From Kryptolebias marmoratus (taxonomy: Eukaryota > Chordata > Actinopteri > Cyprinodontiformes > Rivulidae): 64,000 bases of DNA. Of the stretch, positions 49,701-61,700 are shown piece after piece. The notes beneath the pieces were generated by a model that was given only the letters and a program-made list of their open reading frames with translations, was not told where the DNA came from and made no database searches. The stretch spans positions 5,807,566 to 5,871,565 of the forward strand of contig NC_051443.1 in assembly GCF_001649575.2 (NCBI RefSeq), written 5' to 3'. A program made the translations under genes and the position numbers. Every line of letters starts with the position of its first letter. Within the stretch, counting starts at the first letter, position 1.

Positions 49701-52700
49701 AAGACATACTGCTCTTGATAGATTTACACATGTCCTTTATTCCCCCAATTAAACAGAACTCCTGGGGTTGTTTAGGGCCTTGGAAATCCTTTTGTATCCA
49801 TCCCCTGACTTGTGCTTTTCAATCTTCATCTTTTTTCTAAGTTGAATTAGGGCAGTCTTTAGATGAATATTTATGCAGTCATTTAAACATTTCATATTTG
49901 TATTTAATTGGCGTTATTCAGCAAAACATTTATTTCACTTTACATTGAACAAGTTTGTTAGATTTATTTATTTAGACTATGACTGATTTATGACAGTAAT
50001 AAAAACATGAAACATCCAAGGGGGTGAATATTTTTAAAGGCACTGTACATCCTGCTTCTGTTCATTGCAGTGTGAACAACTCTGTTTGCACAATAGAGCT
50101 ACAGCACTAATGTATACATATATTTATCTATGCATCCCTTTTCTTTACCTGCTGTTTAAGGTCACTATTTATACTTTGCACTTTATATCTGTTTTGGGTA
50201 ATCCAATTGCAAGTGGTCAACTCTGACTGAGAGCATTCGCACTTTGCCATTGGTATTGGCATAGGCGTAAATCCCGGGGGGGATTTACGCTCCCCCCTCC
50301 CCCAAGTGCAGATTGGTTCCTCCTAATAATTCAATGAAGGAAACTGTGTATTTAAACAATATAAATATAAAAAATTGGCTTCCAATTCTAGCTTCCGATT
50401 CTGGAAATGGCTAATGGCTTTAATCTTTTCTAGATAAAAAGCTACAACACCTGGACACTTTAAACCTGGACTGGATTATTCTAAACACATAACTGAATAA
50501 TTAAAACCATGATTGGGATTTGTGAAACCTTCCACTGATTCACAAAACTTCATCAAAGGGCCATGAAGGTAGTGAAAAATTAAGTGGAATCGCCCTTTAG
50601 CCATTTCCCGAATCGGAAGCTAGAATCAGAAGCCAACTTCAGCTTCAGCTTCATTTTGGTTAAGTCATGATAAACTAGCTATGAAGCTATTTTTTATTTA
50701 CTTGGTATACTGCGGCTATCTTAATAGCTAATTTTGATTTACGTGGTGTAACACAGCAGTTTATCAGATTCCAGCATTTTAGTCGAAGCAAGCTGGAAAA
50801 TATCTTGATCATATTTAGCTCCCTAAGAGTTTGAAACGTGGGGGGGGGTCGGGCTAAGCTTTGCAAGTGCCTGCCTCGCAGCGTGTATGGGAGCCGAAGA
50901 AAAGGAGAGACAGAGCAGAGCAGCTGACGGTAGATAGAGAAAGGAAAGAAGCTGCCTTTATCTAACAACTTAAACGTACAGCCTTTTAAAATAACAAAAT
51001 AAAATATGAATACTTTTTTCTAGAAAAGCCTTGGTTCTTTGAGTATTAAGTTTAAATTATGAAACCCACCTACTTCCAGGTTAATTAGTTATATCTCTTT
51101 ATACACAACTTCCAGAATGTTATTTTGTTTGTAGTATTTTTTTAAAAAGCCTTAATTCATAAGGAAATTACTGACACTATTGTACTGATTAATATTACTA
51201 TTAAGACTACTAAATACATGCTGTTTAAATCAATATTATTACTGATTATTCTGTATAGTGTATGCATGCAGTTCGGATAAGCTTCCCTCTGTACATTTTG
51301 CATTACATTTCACTGTAACTTTGCCGACCCCCCCCAAAATTGTTCTTAAGAAATTTTCTTGTTTATTGTCCCCCCCAATAATGAGATGGGATTTACACCC
51401 TTTGGTATTGGTATAATTTTGGTGTACCCAAAAATGTTTTTGCTGTTAATTACATTTGGATGTTAATTGCCAGTGCTAGATACAGAAACACACACCGCTA
51501 CATCACACAGAGGACTGTCAGTGAGCAACACACAGGAAATCTGCAGGCCTGCTGATGTTTCTGTAAAAAATACATCACCTTCAGACAGTTGAATAATATT
51601 ATTATTTTGACATTAACACGATTAGAGCCATTTGAGTCGCATTTTTGTGGAGTTATGTCTTGATAAGCCCAATTACCTAACAGGCACATTATAAGAGAAT
51701 TATTAAAGGTACATATACAATGAATAGTGACTTCACAAAGCTCAGTTTCAGAGCAAAGACTGGAAATTTTTAAACTACAAAAATCCCCCGCAATAAAACA
51801 GTGCTCTGACAGTAATTAGCTGTTTTGTGCACAGCTTCACCACGAACAGAACATTAATGCTGTGTTTAATTAGTTCAATATAATGAAACATAACATTGCT
51901 AAGTGTCTTGTTAAACCACACTGAATAATAAAATGTCAAAAAAATCTGACTTTTTTATTTAAAAATAAAAAATTCTGATAAACAGTTCATTACATTTTTA
52001 GCAAAAAGCCCAAAAAAAACATTCTTTAAAATATTCCTAAGGATCACTGTTTACCTTGAAGCCTCAAGGTAATATCTTGGCTGCTTATGTGAGGTCACAT
52101 CAGTTCAATAGTTAGTTCTATATCAAAGATCAGGATGGATCATGTTCAGTCTGCCAAATGAGTGCTGATTATAGTGCCCACTCTCTCTCTGAATGTGGTC
52201 TCAGTGGAGATGTTTTAAATGCAAATATAGGCCATTCACTTCTGTATTTAGTTCTATCTGACTGGCTCATTCATGCCAATTAATTTAACATGCATGTTTT
52301 TGGTCTGTGGGAGGAAACCGGAGTACCCAGAGTAAACCCACATGCAAACAGGCAGAACATGCAAACTCCACCCAGAAAGGCCCCAGGCCGGGAAGTTATC
52401 CTGGAACCTTCTTGATGTAAGGTGACAGCTCTAACTAACTGCACATCTTTATTGTTGACAGATTTTGTTTAGTGATGAAAAAATTAAAAACTGCAAAATA
52501 AGACTAGCTCTTCAAATTGTGGAGCAGAATTTTGCTTTCAGTCCACAATAATTGACAACACTGATGGGTCAGAATTAAAGAAGCAGCAGCATGTTCTATT
52601 TAATGGCATTTACTGCTTACAAAGCAAACTGTTTAACTGTTACTACAAGTGGTTATCTTATTATGATGAGCATTAAGAGGATTTTGTATTTAGTATACCA

Positions 52701-55700
52701 CAAAAAGTTAATGCTTGTAGATTAATTGTGTGCTTATGAAGGCCAAAAGTGGCTGAACTGGCCTGTGATGTAGAAAGCCTACCTTTCTTTGTAGTAAGAT
52801 GAGAGCAAAGAGCGAATCTCATCTGACAAATCTGGAACTACAGGATGATCTCTGGGAGAGGAAGGTGTTACTGGAAATAAGTAGGAAGAAAAAGTAATTC
52901 AATTATTAAACTATCAGTCCAGTTGTTAAAACATCTCTGTGTGCCAAAAAAATAAAAAATTCTGATGAGTGATTACAAGGAAGCAAGAGATATTTATTTT
53001 CCTTTACAGAGTTACTTTGCTCCTTTTTCTGTCATACACTTGTTCAGCAGGAACAAGTAACACACACATATTTATTTTACTTTTTAATAGTGTCTGACAT
53101 GAAGTTGTGTTTTTGTACAAGTTTTGATCAGCATGACTGAGTTCTTTGTCATCAGGTGTCTGAGATAATGCAGCTATTCACGTCAGCGATGTTGGTCTTA
53201 TGGCTGCAGATTATTGTGGGGTTGTGTTGTCTACGTTTGAGATCCGGTTCTTTTTATTCAAACAATTGTTTTCTTTAAGGCTAGATGTCATTCCAGCTGT
53301 CTAAAAAGAAAAAAAACTGCAGACCTATTGTCAGGCTTTGTGTGAAGAAGGTGCAGACAGCTATGTATAAACCGACTGTGATGTTTGCTTTATTTGCAAC
53401 AAATAAACTCTTTAGCAAAAAAGGTTAAATTTGAGCCAATTATTTTGTCTGATTTGATGTCATTATTCGCAATCTCAGTTAAGTCTGCACTGAAGCAGGT
53501 ACTTATCACCTGCCGACAAAGGCTAAAGGGCAAATATGTTTTTGCCCATGCATATACGGGCAACAACATTTTTCATGCAAAACAAAAAATGGCTATAATT
53601 CAGTCAGTAAGTATTGCTACTACTAATGATTGTGGAAATGTACAGTACCAGAAAAGTATCCTTAAATGAAAGCCCAATCAAAGGCCTAGCATTCCTTGAA
53701 GGAATACATATCACCCATTGCCCTTCCATACCAGAATTTTAAACTAAAAGCGTCTTATGTTGAGAAGTAACAATGTTGTAGCCATTTTTTTCAAATAACA
53801 TTGGGTGTAATCTTATGCAATAACGCAAGATGTCATGTTCAATCAGTATGTGTTGTGACTGGCTCTCAGCTACTACCATATTAAATTTTAACTCAATATT
53901 TGTCAAACTGACTGTGCTATCCCTATTTTTTGGTTTTAGCTAAAGTCGATTAGCTTTGGTGGGCATCTTGAATTAAAATGACTTCAATAGGGAAATAGGT
54001 TGTAAATGTACATCCAAGGATTACTTACGGAAAGTTTTATTAAAATTCATTCAGTGCTTAAGATAACCAGACAAAGTTCACTTCAAATAGTTAATGTTAA
54101 AATTTTTAACTAAAATTCTGCACAATTTGCTGTTCTCAGAATATGTGTTGGAGTTGGAGTTGGAGTTGAATATGTGTTGGAGACAGGTCTTAACTATAAC
54201 CGCACCAAAGTTTAGATCAATATCTGTAAACATGGCTGACTTAGAGCCATTTTAGCATTTTTAAGGTCAGTTGGTTGTGTCAGCCATATAAAATTGGATT
54301 GACCCCAAAGGTTAATCAGATGTAGATGTACATCTAATAAATACTTTCTGCAAATTTCATTAAAATGTAGGCAAATGGATGACAATTATTTGTCTACGCC
54401 TTGGTTAATTATTACCACCTTCTGCTAAAAGGTGCAGTCAGGTGAGAACAACACGAACTCTACCAGTATAGATTAGTAATGGTACAAGTAGGTCACAATC
54501 ATAAAACTCAAAGGAATTTTTTTTTTGTGACGTGTAGTCCATTGTCTGAAGTAAGTGGACATCACTGACAGTTATACTGACAGTTATCTGGTATCAGTGC
54601 TACGTTTAAATAAGAGCATGAACTTTATGTGCCCCTCTGTTCAAGCAGCTTTACCTATTTCATGGTAAAGAGAGCCCTGCTTCACTGGATTAGATTTCCT
54701 GGAGCTCGGCATCTCAATCTTCATCACATCATCACAACATTGTTTCCAGTGCCCTGAAAAAAAACAAAGATTCTTCTGTAATTTCAAACACCTTCACGAC
54801 AAAGGTGTGGCCAGCAATTATTATCAGCAGTTATGCAAATTATCCAAACAAAAGCTGGAATGGTAAAAGCATCTCCATGGTTGTGTGAGCCAAGTCTTAT
54901 AATATTTACATGATCTACTGCCTTTGTCAAAGTGAAAGATAAGGTAGAAGAAAAATTTCAGTTTCCTGCTTTTTTATCATTTTTTTAATATAAATAAATG
55001 TTTTACTGACACGATATTAGTTATTTTTATTTCTGTTGAACTGTCTTCTCTGAGACTTTGAGTTAAGGACAAAACATTTTTCTTAGTTTCTCCAGAAAAG
55101 TCTAAAAATCAAAGTCGCCAAAGATCTATTTAATCTACAAATAAAATAAAATTATATTTAAAAAAAAACTGTAATTACAATCAGACCTCATAGACAGTTT
55201 TGTTTGTGTGTCGAATGTCAATACAAACAGCACAAACATTATTTAAAAAATAAGAAGTGGGTGATTGTTGAAACACCTGTCAGTCAAAGTTATGAGTAAA
55301 CTTCAGCCAATCAGATAAAGCGAGCAGAGCCACTTGGGACAAGTCTGAACAGGTGTGGCCATGGTTGCTTTCTGTCACTCTTAAAACCCATTGCTACTAG
55401 TAAAGAATGCAAACTGGTTTGAATGTTTGTGAGTCTGCCACATACAGACAGCTTGGAGAAATACGAAATGAATTCTCGAAGTAACTCATGTGGAAGGCTG
55501 CTGTCACTGAGCAGCTCCACTGAGAGTCTTAAAAAATCCTTTGTTGCCCGAGCCATCAGGCTGCACTCAGGCTGCACTCAGGCTGCACTCAGGCTGGAAG
55601 GGTTGGGGGGAGAAGGGAGGGGGATGGCACTGGCACCTGAGGGAAAGTGGGACCACAGATTAAAAGTGCATCTTATCTTACTATTGCTTACTTGTATATC

Positions 55701-58700
55701 TATTCTTTAATTTCCAGTTTTGCAGATGCAATAGCAGCTGCTTTTTCCATATGGAGTGGCTCTCTGTTATAGCTTTGTTGCTTCTCATTATAGTGTTGTG
55801 TGAATGAAAGCAGCCGGCAACTACTGAATTTCCTTTGGGATAATAAAGAATTATCTTATCTTATCTTATCTGCTAAACAAGATAAATGGCATTCACATAC
55901 CTATACACTTTTGTGCATATTTACATTTATTAATTCAGATATAGTATTCACCTAGTTGATTTAGTCCTTTTGTGTAATCGAAATAGTACATTTTGTCTTT
56001 GTAACAGTTGAGTACTTATTATTATCGTGACCTTATTTGCACCACAGTTATTAACTATACTCACTTATACCGGGAAGAGTTTTTGTTGTTGTTGTTGTTT
56101 GAGGGCGGGGTGGGGTGGAATTATACATTTGAGCAAAAAACAAACAAAAAAACAAAGAATGCGTGTTCCTCAAGACTCCATTCTCTGGTCCATTTTAATC
56201 AATATCCACATGCTTCCCCTAACTCAGATTATAGAACATTATAACATCTTTCATTCATACTGTAACATGTTGGGGAGTGGCTAAACAGAATTTCCCAGCA
56301 TGTCTTGCATTATGTGTTCCTGTTTTTCTTGTCATTCTATTTGTTTAAGACGATTATACATAGTTGCTTTGTTTTCTTTTCTTTTGTTACTGTGCTCACT
56401 TAGGTAGTTTTGGTGGTTATGCAGAGAATCCATGAGCAGTTCTTGAATTTCTCTTGAAAGCAGGTTGATGTTGTGTTAAATGTTGATAGAGTAAGTTCCC
56501 AGAGACCTGTTGTTAAGACTTTCTCTTAGTGAAGTTCCTGCGCAACAATGTGTTGACAACACACAGCTCTACATTCCAATGTCACCACATGACCATAATC
56601 CATTATAGTCACAGAGTAGGTGTGTCTATAATATCTGAATTCCCTCCAGCTCAATACAGAAAAGACAGAAGTCATTGTTTTTGGGCCAAAAAATGCAAGA
56701 CTAGAGCTCAGCATTCAGCTAGAGTATGCCAGAAACCTGAGTGCAGTCATAGATGCACACCTAAGTTTTAACATAAAGTCTGTTACTAAATCAGCCAACT
56801 ATAATCTTAAAAACACTGCCATAACAAAAGAATTTGTGTCTAACCCGGACACAAAAACTGGTGCATGCTTTTTTTTTTAGTGGGCTACATTATCGTAATA
56901 GTGTTTTCACAGGTGTCAATAAAAAGCCAATCAAACAGCTGCAGCTCTTCCAAAATGTTGGCAAAACCAGAAAAACAACATGTTAGACCAGTCTTTAAGT
57001 CACTGTACTGGCTCTATGTTAGTGAAAGGATGGATTTTAAATTCTTGAGTTGTCGCAGGTTTCTCAAATCCTTCTTAATTTAGTTTCTGTAATTCTAGAG
57101 CACCAGAGCTGTATTTTTTTGTGAACCGACACTTGTTTTTTTAATCCTACAGTGTGAAAATGTGTTTGTAAGTTGACACTGAATGCATTGTTTCCCCTTA
57201 CTTCCCTTTAGCATCACGGAAAGTTTTCTCCCTGAGCTCTCATTATGACACCTGTGTTACTGTCTGACAGGTGTCCTGACCTGCCACTGTCACTGTCACG
57301 TTTTTTTTTTTTCTCCAACTCCAATTAGACTCTTATTACACTTATATTGAAGCAGATGTTGCTTGCAGAGAAAGCACAACCTATCCTGTTTGTGTTTTGT
57401 AGGCAAACAAATCAATTATTTTGGAAGCATAATGCTTGATTTGAATAAAATTGAACTTTTAAATTTCTTCTGTCTTGAGATTTGGACCATTAAAAAAACA
57501 GCCCTGAATATTTAGGGCTAACCGTACAAAACTGGTCCAAATGTGCCTATCATCATTTCTAAATTGTACTCCTGTAGATAAAATCCTAAACTTAAGGACA
57601 GCTGTCAAGTGGACCAAGGTGGGTACAATCAGGGTGGAGCTAGACAACAAAAATGTGCATGACCTAGAAAACAGTTTTGCAACTTTTAATTCTCTTAATA
57701 TGTTTCATTGTCGCTTTAAAGCACTAAAAACTGTTCTAAAAATAAACTTGACTTGCTGTAAAAAGAAGCCGGTTTCTTGTTTGTGCACAACTTTAAACTT
57801 CCTTCAAAGCGTCTCCACAGTGTTTCAACTGTAAACCTAAAATTTCCCTTCATCCCTGCTAAATTACAACCGGCTGAGATTGACCAGAATGCAGGTGTTT
57901 TTTTTTAAACATGTTTCTCCATCCCAGACTTACTCAGGTTGTAGACATGTTGCTGCAGGATCTTGCTCCAGCGATGTGTGCTCTCAGTGTTGCTCGAGGT
58001 AACTGTGTAGTTTACATTATTTCCTTGAAGGGGCGTACTAATTAATATATGCTGCCGGCCATGGACAGGATCACCCTCAGACACACAGACTCTGGTATTC
58101 TGACAGAAAAAAAAACACACAAATACAGTCCCCTTTGATGAGAAAGTTGGAGTTTTTAGGAGTTTTCTATAGAAACATTCACATACAGTAGATCCACAGA
58201 TACTAAAGTTAGAGGTGAAAAAGTAAAATCATACAGTTCAATGGACAAAATAATGTTCAAACAGATTTGTCTGGACACATCCTTGGAAAAACAAACCATA
58301 ATCTCATTTATTTAAGTGTGAGTATTGTGTAATGTTTAACGACAAAACACAATCCCTTTTTATTAGAGACACTGTCCTGAAATAACAGCAAAAACCTGAA
58401 TGAGAAGTTTTATTGAAACTTGTAATAAACCCATAATGAAAAGTAAGCAGACATTACTAGTGGTAAAGGTATTAAAGGAACAAAAGCCAAAAAGTGTCGT
58501 TTCTTATCCTATAACAAGGCTCTGCATTTTCAGAGCTTAGCAAACAGGTTGTTCCAATCTGTGATTAATGACTAGAAACAGACTTCCATTGTTGGATGAG
58601 TAACCTTTTATTCAACCTGAAACTAAACTAAGTCAGAAGCTATTTTCCATGGAAAAAATAATAGTGAAAGCATCCATAAAAGAACCTAAAAGTTACAATA

Positions 58701-61700
58701 ATTATAAAAAATAACAATTTTGTTGATAAAATTGTAAAATAATGTGCTGTATCACAGTTTTGATCTATTAGTGCTCAATACAGCCAGAGAAAGTTTTTTT
58801 TTAAAAAAAAAACAAACTTTAAAGCGATGGTGGATATTAATCAAAACTCAGATAACAACCAAGATTCAAATTAAAGACCTTGCAATCCTTAATAAAATCC
58901 ATATCACCCGCTGCCTCAAACCTCAAGTATAACTTTATGCACAGTCTCATAAAATGTTGTGAGTTGTCACAAAGTATGTGTTGTCAATGACACTCAGCTG
59001 CAACATCAAATTTTAGCTCAGTATCTGTAAATTAGACTGTGGTATAGCCAATTTTGTGTTGGCTGATGTGAATTAGCTCCAGTGGCCATCTTGATTTGGA
59101 CTGAATCCAGAAGTTAATTAGTTGTAGATGTTCATGTAATGATTACTTCCTGAAGGTTATATTAAAATGTATCCAGTGGTTCATGAGATACTTTGCTGAC
59201 AGACACTCAGGGTTTACGAACGCACACAGGTAAAAATATTATTACCCACCGCCAAAAAGGTAAAAAGGTGTGCAATAATGCTTTTGCCGATCTGTGTAAA
59301 TAAATACCTTTTCTCATTTTAAAATTAAGTGTGACGTGTTGCAAATAAATAAATATGAAACTCTTGTTTTTAATTTTGAATCTCATTATATCCATACTAC
59401 ACATGTCTATATGTGTAGTATACATGTGTGCATGTGTATAATATATATTTCATTGTAAAGCAGTGTAGTTCATTTTCTGCATCTGTTTGCAATAAATCAC
59501 ATAACTACACTCTTGTTAGATAGCATAAAGTATTTATATTTTCAGCATTTAGGAAGAAAAAATATGTGCATGTATTAGTGGGAGGTGGAAGAAACCAGCA
59601 TGTTTTAGAACTGTGGGAGGAAACCAAAGTCCCCAAAGAAAACCCACGAATACATGGGAAGAACATGAAAACTCCACACACTCTAAGCCAAGTTTCAGAA
59701 CTTTTATTTAATGGAGTGCCATCTTTTTTTCAGATTGAAGGAAGTTTAACCGATTATAGGAGGAGTGAGAGGGATTTCTATTAAAACTAATGCATTTTTT
59801 TTTCTCCTTGAAAATACGTTCCAAGGAGAAGACAGTGACTCTCTCGGCCATACCAAATGAATCCCTGCATTTGTTTGGCGTCATAACACCTACATTATCA
59901 TATGAGGATAGTCAGTGGAATGTGGGTGGTGGTCAGGTTGAAACTCACTTTTTTACTAGTTGAATTCACCCTACCACACTGTGCCACTTCAACTGCACAG
60001 GAGTTTATAGAACTACAGCAGCTATAAAAACACACAAAAAATCAAGTTTTAACAATAGTGTTTTGTCCTACCTGGTCTACGGTAGGAAATGTTGGTTCAA
60101 CATGGCTGAAGTCAGGAGGTAGTGTTTTTTTTTAAATCACACATGACCTGATGGCATTCGGTATTTTCCACTAATTCACTAATTACTTTGATCTCATCTG
60201 TCTAAAGAAGATTGTTCCAGAAGTCTTGTGGTTCATTCAGATGAAATTTTACAAAACTAAGTTGTGCTTCCATGTTCTGTTTAGAGAGAAGAGGATTTCT
60301 CCTGCAACCCTTCCAAACAAGCCATACTTGTTTAGTGTTTTTCTAATTTTCCTGTCTTGTACTTTAACCTTTTACCTGCTAACTGAGGCATGTAGAGTCT
60401 CAGATGGAGCTCTTTGGGTTTTGCAGTTTCTCTGAGCATTGCACGGTCTGACCTTGGGGTGAATTTGCTAGACAGTCACTCCTAGGAAAGGTGGCAGCTG
60501 TCTTAAATGTTTCCCACGTGAATAATCTTTAACCCTTCCTAGATTGAGGAGCAGCTACAGTTGCTTCTCTGAAGTCATTGCTGATGTCTTTCCGTTTTGG
60601 CATTGTTTTCACACACACCTGTATGTTCCAGAGCAGCAAAGTAACGAAACTCCTGCTGTTACAGAGGAATGTCAGATTCTGTCATCTTTTTACTGCAAAG
60701 AATTATGATGTTACATTATAATAATTTCATTCTAAAAAAAATTAAAAAAATTAAAAATAAAGCATCAAGCTGGCATTTTTTTTTTTGTCTCACTTCCTGT
60801 TTCTGCCATAGCAAACACCCTCATCTTTTAACAGAAACTGAAGCTAGTTTCTGAGTAAAATCCTACTGGGAAGTGTGACTACACCTGTCACAGATGCAGC
60901 AAAATAAGATGAGCGAGATTCTCAGAAAAAGAAAATGCTGTGAAGAACTGCAATCAAACAAATAAGGAAGTACTCTACTTCTATGAAGTGTCAGTTTGTT
61001 TCCACTGCTTTAGTTGCATGAATGTGTTCCTTTCTGTCTCTTAAAGAAGGTTTTCTACACTCTGATTAGCATGTCCCTTTCATCGGGCTGTATGCCAGCT
61101 TCAGTCTACAGCTCTCAAACTTTAGACCAGTGTCAAAGCTGCCTTTTCTTTCAAATGTTTTTGAGAAAGTAATGTTTTTAATTAATTTTAGAGGTATTTC
61201 AATCTGTCGAGACTCACACAAAGAGAGAAACAGCAGTTAGACAATTTTATTGGACCGAGGATTTGGCGCTAGGACACCGGCGGAAGATGTGCGTGCTGAG
61301 AATCGCAGCGAGCTTGAATGATCGGCTCGAACGAAGCTCAGGTAGGTCTTCCCCGGGCCCAGTCACTGGTGGTGGAGCGGAACTTGGAGAGAGGAGTCTT
61401 GAGGGGACCTGGAGGCGTCTGGGATGCTGGTGGTGGAAACGGGGAGGAGGTGGGTTGAAGCACAACTGAAGCGGGTGGATCTGAGGCCGCTTCGCCTTTT
61501 GAAGGATCTCTTGTCGGGTGATTGGATCGAGGTAGTGAGGTGGAGCGTCCTGATTGGCTGGGGCGAAGGCGTGGTGATAGGGGATGCCGGAACAGTCTTA
61601 CAGGTTGAATTTCCGCCTAGGGCTTCATTTAATTGCCAAAGGCATAAGTGAACTTATCCTGTCAGGTTTTAAATTATACCACAGCACAGAGACAGTCCTT

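Noticed and set aside
50687..50968. 93-aa reverse open frame in the hAT-like element
   Set aside because: No transposase motif; likely chance or part of a non-coding interior.
51480..51575. Alternative terminal exon for the rtkn2-like gene
   Set aside because: Acceptor-like site and 14 codons before a stop, but no conservation argument and no polyadenylation signal tied to it.
57541..57834. 97-aa forward open frame
   Set aside because: No recognisable domain, no splice context, opposite strand in an intron of the rtkn2-like gene.
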